A stretch of 64,000 nucleotides of DNA. It comes from DATLED01 sp035525495 (GTDB taxonomy: Bacteria; Actinomycetota; Acidimicrobiia; Acidimicrobiales; CADCTF01). Positions 61,520 through 64,000 of the stretch are shown here, piece after piece. How positions within the stretch are numbered: the first letter of the stretch is position 1; every line of letters starts with the position of its first letter. The notes beneath the pieces were generated by a model. That model did no database searches. It was not told the DNA's origin and saw only the letters and a list, made by a program, of their open reading frames with translations. Where the stretch lies: contig DATLED010000081.1 of the NCBI GenBank assembly GCA_035525495.1, positions 1 to 64,000 on the forward strand, in the 5' to 3' direction. Made by a program: the position numbers and the translations under genes.

Positions 61520-62349
61520 CACCGCGCGTCGCGATCCCCTCGAAGGGCCGGCTCAGAGACTCCGTGCTCGAGCTCTTGGACCACGCGGGATACCGAACCG
61601 GAGGCTTCCGAGGTTCCGGCGCCCGCGCCACCATCGACGGTATCGAGTTCATTGAGATGCGGCCTCGTGATGCTGGCGCATGGCTCGCTGCGGGACGCCT
61701 CGACGGTGCCATTGTCTCTACCGACATCGTTCTCGAAGAGCAGATCGAGTCGTCCCACCGAACCCCGCTTGGGTTCTCCAAGAGCGACCTCGTCGTAGCG
61801 AGTCGTGAAGACGACGGCCGAGCGGAACCCGCCGATCTTGCTGGTGCCACTATCGCCACCCACCTACCCCGTGCTACCAACACGTGGTTCCAGCGACTCG
61901 GGATCGAGGTCAACGTCGTGACGATGGGCGGCGCGCTCGAAGGTGTGTGCGCGGCCGGGCTCGCTGACGCGGTGGTCGACCTCCGGGAGACGGGCAGCAG
62001 CCTCGCTCAGAACCGTCTGCGGGTACTCGCCGAGTTGGCCGCATGCGAAGCCGAGTTTGTCGTCGCCAGCGACGCACTCACCGATCTCTCTGTGCGGCTC
62101 GACGCTGCCATCAGGGCGAAGCGCCACCGGTACCTCATGCTCCACCTGCCACCGGGGCGCATCGACGGCCTCTCCCACATCTTCCCGGGCCTGGCGGCAC
62201 CAACGGTCCTCCCCTTGGCGGGCCGGGATGACATCGTCGCTGTTCACCTGGTTGTCGAGCAGCGGTCGCTGTTCCAGCGGCTTGGTGAGCTCCAGCAGCT
62301 CGGCGCCACCGGCATCGTGGCACTGCCGCCAGACGCCCTACTGCCATAG
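61516..62349 (+). CDS. hisG: ATP phosphoribosyltransferase, long form (HisG)
   Basis: 277 residues. RVAIPSKGRLRDSVLELLDH begins the catalytic domain; the PRPP site region includes GGALEGVCAAGLADAVVDLR and ETGSSLAQNRLRVL. The C-terminal 75 residues (RHRYLMLHLPPGRIDGLSHI, AVHLVVEQRSLFQRLGELQQ) are the ACT-like histidine-feedback domain, so it is the long HisG that works without HisZ. With hisE it supplies the first two steps of histidine synthesis. Position inside a block of accessory genes is odd. Confidence 0.92.
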   Translation: MTPRVAIPSKGRLRDSVLELLDHAGYRTGGFRGSGARATIDGIEFIEMRPRDAGAWLAAGRLDGAIVSTDIVLEEQIESSHRTPLGFSKSDLVVASREDDGRAEPADLAGATIATHLPRATNTWFQRLGIEVNVVTMGGALEGVCAAGLADAVVDLRETGSSLAQNRLRVLAELAACEAEFVVASDALTDLSVRLDAAIRAKRHRYLMLHLPPGRIDGLSHIFPGLAAPTVLPLAGRDDIVAVHLVVEQRSLFQRLGELQQLGATGIVALPPDALLP

Positions 62350-62356
62350 CCCGCGA

Positions 62357-62389
62357 CCGCCCCTGAAGGCCGGGTCGATGACTGGGCGG
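62357..62389. repeat. Intergenic repeat site J
   Basis: GCCCCTGAAGGCCGGGT (62359-62375, one base longer in the spacer than site H) framed by CCGCCC (62357-62362) / GGGCGG (62384-62389). Between convergent genes. Confidence 0.55.
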
Positions 62390-62452
62390 CGTCGCGCGCG
62401 GCGCGACGGTGCGCCGCCGACTGCTTCTCTTCCGCCGCTCCGACTGCGGCCG

Positions 62453-63424
62453 CTACCGCCGGAAGGCGGTGTAGTCGAAGTGTTCGTTCGCCCAAGCCAC
62501 TCTGGTGTCGATCCTTCGATGCAGGCGATACCGAGTCGGCGAGAAGCCTCTCGACCTGTAGAACGCGTCGCTATCGAGGTTGGAAGACGTCCACCCGACG
62601 GTGCAGTACCTGTACCCGGCATCGGAGCCCCATCGGACGAGGAAATCGAGCATCGAAGTACCGATCCCCGACCCACGCGCCTCTACGGTCACGACGTTCA
62701 TCCCGATGTCGAAGGCGTCGAGGAAGGCGCGATCAGGCTCCGCTTGTGCCATAGCAACGACCCGGCCTTCGGACTCAGCAACGACGACAGCTGACCTTGG
62801 CTGGCTGAGTGACTGCTCGACGCCTTGACGAATACTCCGGACGTCGAGGAGGGCGACCTGAAACATCGGCGAGCGAGCGTGGTACTTGGCGAGTTCGATC
62901 GCCAGCTCAACGATCGAGTCCACATCCGCTGGTTCGGCGGGCCGGACGGAGCCGTCGGACGTCGCCTGGCCGACATGTTCTGGAATCTGGAGGATTCCGT
63001 CTATCTGATCGACTCCGAACTCGAGCTCAAAGAAGGCGGCGACTGCGGCGTCGTGTTCAACGGGGATCGGCAACGAGTGGTAGGTGCAGCCGAGCTTGAC
63101 GACCGCGTCTGCGACAGCCTCGTAGAGGCCCCGGTAGATCAGCCGTGCGTCCTCGGGTCGCGCTGCGTGATGCGTCATGCCGAGTCGAGCCGTCGTCGTA
63201 CCGGGCCGTGGTGGCAGCGGCACGACCATGAAGCCGATCACGTCAGAGCCGTCGACGGCGACCAACCCGGGGCCATCCGCCACTGCGGCCTCGACAGCCG
63301 CTCGCGCCGTTGCCTCATCAGCGAGCACGTGTCTCGCTCCGGCTATTCGCAGCCGCCGATACCCATCAGCCAGCAACATCGCCATGGCCTCGACATGAGT
63401 ATTGGTAGCTGGCAGTACCTTCAC
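62453..63424 (-). CDS. Tandem GNAT acetyltransferase
   Basis: 323 residues with two GNAT-like halves. The N-terminal half (about 1-160) lacks a clear acetyl-CoA loop. The C-terminal half has GMNVVTVEARGSGIGTSMLD with the RxxGxG pyrophosphate loop and ends SDAFYRSRGFSPTRYRLHRR. The GTG at 63424 has AAGGA seven bases upstream. The substrate is unknown. This tandem form is common in antibiotic or mycothiol-type acetyltransferases. Confidence 0.82.
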   Translation of the reverse strand: MKVLPATNTHVEAMAMLLADGYRRLRIAGARHVLADEATARAAVEAAVADGPGLVAVDGSDVIGFMVVPLPPRPGTTTARLGMTHHAARPEDARLIYRGLYEAVADAVVKLGCTYHSLPIPVEHDAAVAAFFELEFGVDQIDGILQIPEHVGQATSDGSVRPAEPADVDSIVELAIELAKYHARSPMFQVALLDVRSIRQGVEQSLSQPRSAVVVAESEGRVVAMAQAEPDRAFLDAFDIGMNVVTVEARGSGIGTSMLDFLVRWGSDAGYRYCTVGWTSSNLDSDAFYRSRGFSPTRYRLHRRIDTRVAWANEHFDYTAFRR

Positions 63425-63512
63425 GCCCACATCCTTGCGATCGGCGAGGCGCCTGAAGCAACCGCTTTTCGCTGAGCGGTGCCTCGTCCAATGGACCGGG
63501 CCGGTCGCCCTG

Positions 63513-63536
63513 CCGGCGTGTCCCCTATGGCCGGTT
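63513..63536. repeat. Intergenic repeat site K
   Basis: TGTCCCCTATGGCCGGTT (63519-63536), with CCGGC (63513-63517) able to pair with GCCGG (63530-63534). Last copy of the family, upstream of the GNAT gene. Confidence 0.55.
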
Positions 63537-63644
63537 CGGGGTGCGGCTCGACTGCAGGCTCGGGTGCGGACGCCGCAGGGTTCCGTCGGGGGGAGACCCC
63601 GGTCGGCGGCGACGCTCTTGGGCTGAGTTGCGTTGCCGCGGCAA

Positions 63645-63659
63645 TCGAAGCGCATCTCT
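63645..63659 (+). repeat. 15-nt direct repeat, right copy
   Basis: TCGAAGCGCATCTCT, identical to 54399-54413. In the frame that ends TGA at 63661 it also reads EAHL-stop, as at the end of the MTHFR gene. Confidence 0.4.
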
Positions 63660-63665
63660 GACTAT

Positions 63666-64000
63666 GTGACCATTCGTCGGAGCCGACGGGCTGACATCCA
63701 CCGACCGCACCTGGCTTCTCCTTTTGCGGCGCGGCTTGCTCGGTTCGGCGTGTGGACACTCGTCGCGTCCGGTGCCCTCGGCGGACTCTTCGCCGCGGTT
63801 CGACCGAGCACCACCGTCGTGCAGCAGGCGGCGCACGTCGCGTACTCCGAACCTGCGGGCCTCGGCGGTGTCGCCGAGATGGCTGTGCGTGTTTGGCTCC
63901 TCAACGAAGGACGCCCAGCGCAGGGATCGAAGGTCGCGCTAGCGGTCGACGCGGTCGCGACGGTTGCCACGCGCCGGGTTGCTAGCGGCTACTGGGCGGC
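63666..64000 (+). CDS. Putative TcpC-like conjugal transfer protein, 5' part, truncated by window edge
   Basis: About 111 codons are visible from a GTG five bases after the preceding stop. A basic cytoplasmic start (IRRSRRADIHRPHL) leads to one membrane helix (LARFGVWTLVASGALGGLFA) and an outside part GLGGVAEMAVRVWLLNEG, similar to the start of TcpC domains in actinobacterial conjugative elements. Family assignment is tentative because most of the protein is missing. If right, a conjugative element begins here. Confidence 0.5.
   Translation, partial: MTIRRSRRADIHRPHLASPFAARLARFGVWTLVASGALGGLFAAVRPSTTVVQQAAHVAYSEPAGLGGVAEMAVRVWLLNEGRPAQGSKVALAVDAVATVATRRVASGYWA

Noticed and set aside
54399..63659. 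Treating the 15-nt repeat as proven att sites
   Set aside because: A 15-base match is near the chance level for 64 kb of GC-rich DNA; it is reported only as a candidate.
54416..63660. Classical integron attC sites (RYYYAAC ... GTTRRRY) and an intI gene
   Set aside because: No paired consensus boxes were found at the expected distances and no integron integrase is in the window. Only the weaker cassette-like hypothesis is kept.
63479..63661. Short frame ending EAHL-stop before the TcpC-like gene
   Set aside because: It crosses repeat site K and has low-complexity content. It may be the tail of a disrupted gene, but cannot be supported as a gene.
21405..64000. A second copy of the tRNA-Arg 3' end as an attachment repeat
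   Set aside because: The T-arm sequence GGTTCGAATCCC does not recur downstream in the window, so the island's right att site was not located.

Overview
The window comes from a high-GC Gram-positive chromosome, most likely Actinomycetota. The evidence is the PstP/FhaB/FhaA signalling cluster, a WhiB regulator, a DUF3039 protein, frequent GTG starts and dense 4-nt ATGA/GTGA gene overlaps. Acidimicrobiia is my best guess at class level, but that is inference from gene style, not from a marker phylogeny.

Layout. (1) 1-21.4 kb is ordinary core chromosome. It holds the Ser/Thr phosphatase and two FHA proteins, tRNA-Leu(CAG), WhiB, a multi-PAS histidine kinase, a hexapeptide acyltransferase, an HDAC-family deacetylase coupled to a Pat-like acetyltransferase, two large c-di-GMP proteins, larB-larC, pheA, two tRNA-Ser genes, a truncated haemoglobin and an M18 aminopeptidase. 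(2) 21.4-39.2 kb is a genomic island beginning at tRNA-Arg(ACG). It carries arm-site-like repeats, an excisionase-like HTH protein, a DUF6308-type protein, a coupled four-gene YndJ/DUF1990/DUF2071 operon with a divergent MerR regulator, a HEAT-repeat protein and a Gabija anti-phage system (gajA/gajB). The remnant of a tyrosine integrase runs in frame into gajA. Further on are two P-loop kinases, APH-like and Erm-like genes, and a large serine recombinase with an extra C-terminal HTH domain. (3) 39.6-50.1 kb is a tightly coupled Tad/Flp pilus operon (CpaB/SAF, TadZ, TadA, TadB, TadC, pilin-like, two TadE-like, TadG-like) ending in a giant LysM-SARP/BTAD fusion. (4) 50.3-54.4 kb is a folate/one-carbon cluster: AICAR transformylase-like, CofE-like glutamate ligase, amidase and methylenetetrahydrofolate reductase.

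(5) 54.4-63.6 kb is the most unusual part. It is a run of short one- or two-gene units: two HAD phosphatases, MerR-GyrI, NUDIX, DUF2332, an APH kinase, a PNPOx-like flavoprotein, a P-loop kinase, HisE-HisG and a tandem GNAT. Most intergenic gaps hold a copy of a short motif close to TATCCCCTAAGGCCGGGT, always in the same orientation whatever the direction of the neighbouring genes, and usually inside an imperfect inverted repeat. This looks like an integron-style gene-cassette array with non-canonical recombination sites. The classical attC boxes were not found, so this is a hypothesis. A 15-nt direct repeat brackets the block (3' end of the MTHFR gene, and just before the last gene). The last gene resembles the TcpC-type conjugation protein and runs off the window.

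How the parts relate: regions 1, 3 and 4 look like resident functions (signalling, pilus, folate). Regions 2 and 5 look acquired and carry defence, resistance-like and small-molecule-modifying genes. Start codons were chosen by domain boundaries, overlaps and Shine-Dalgarno spacing. All functional calls are from sequence reading without database searches.
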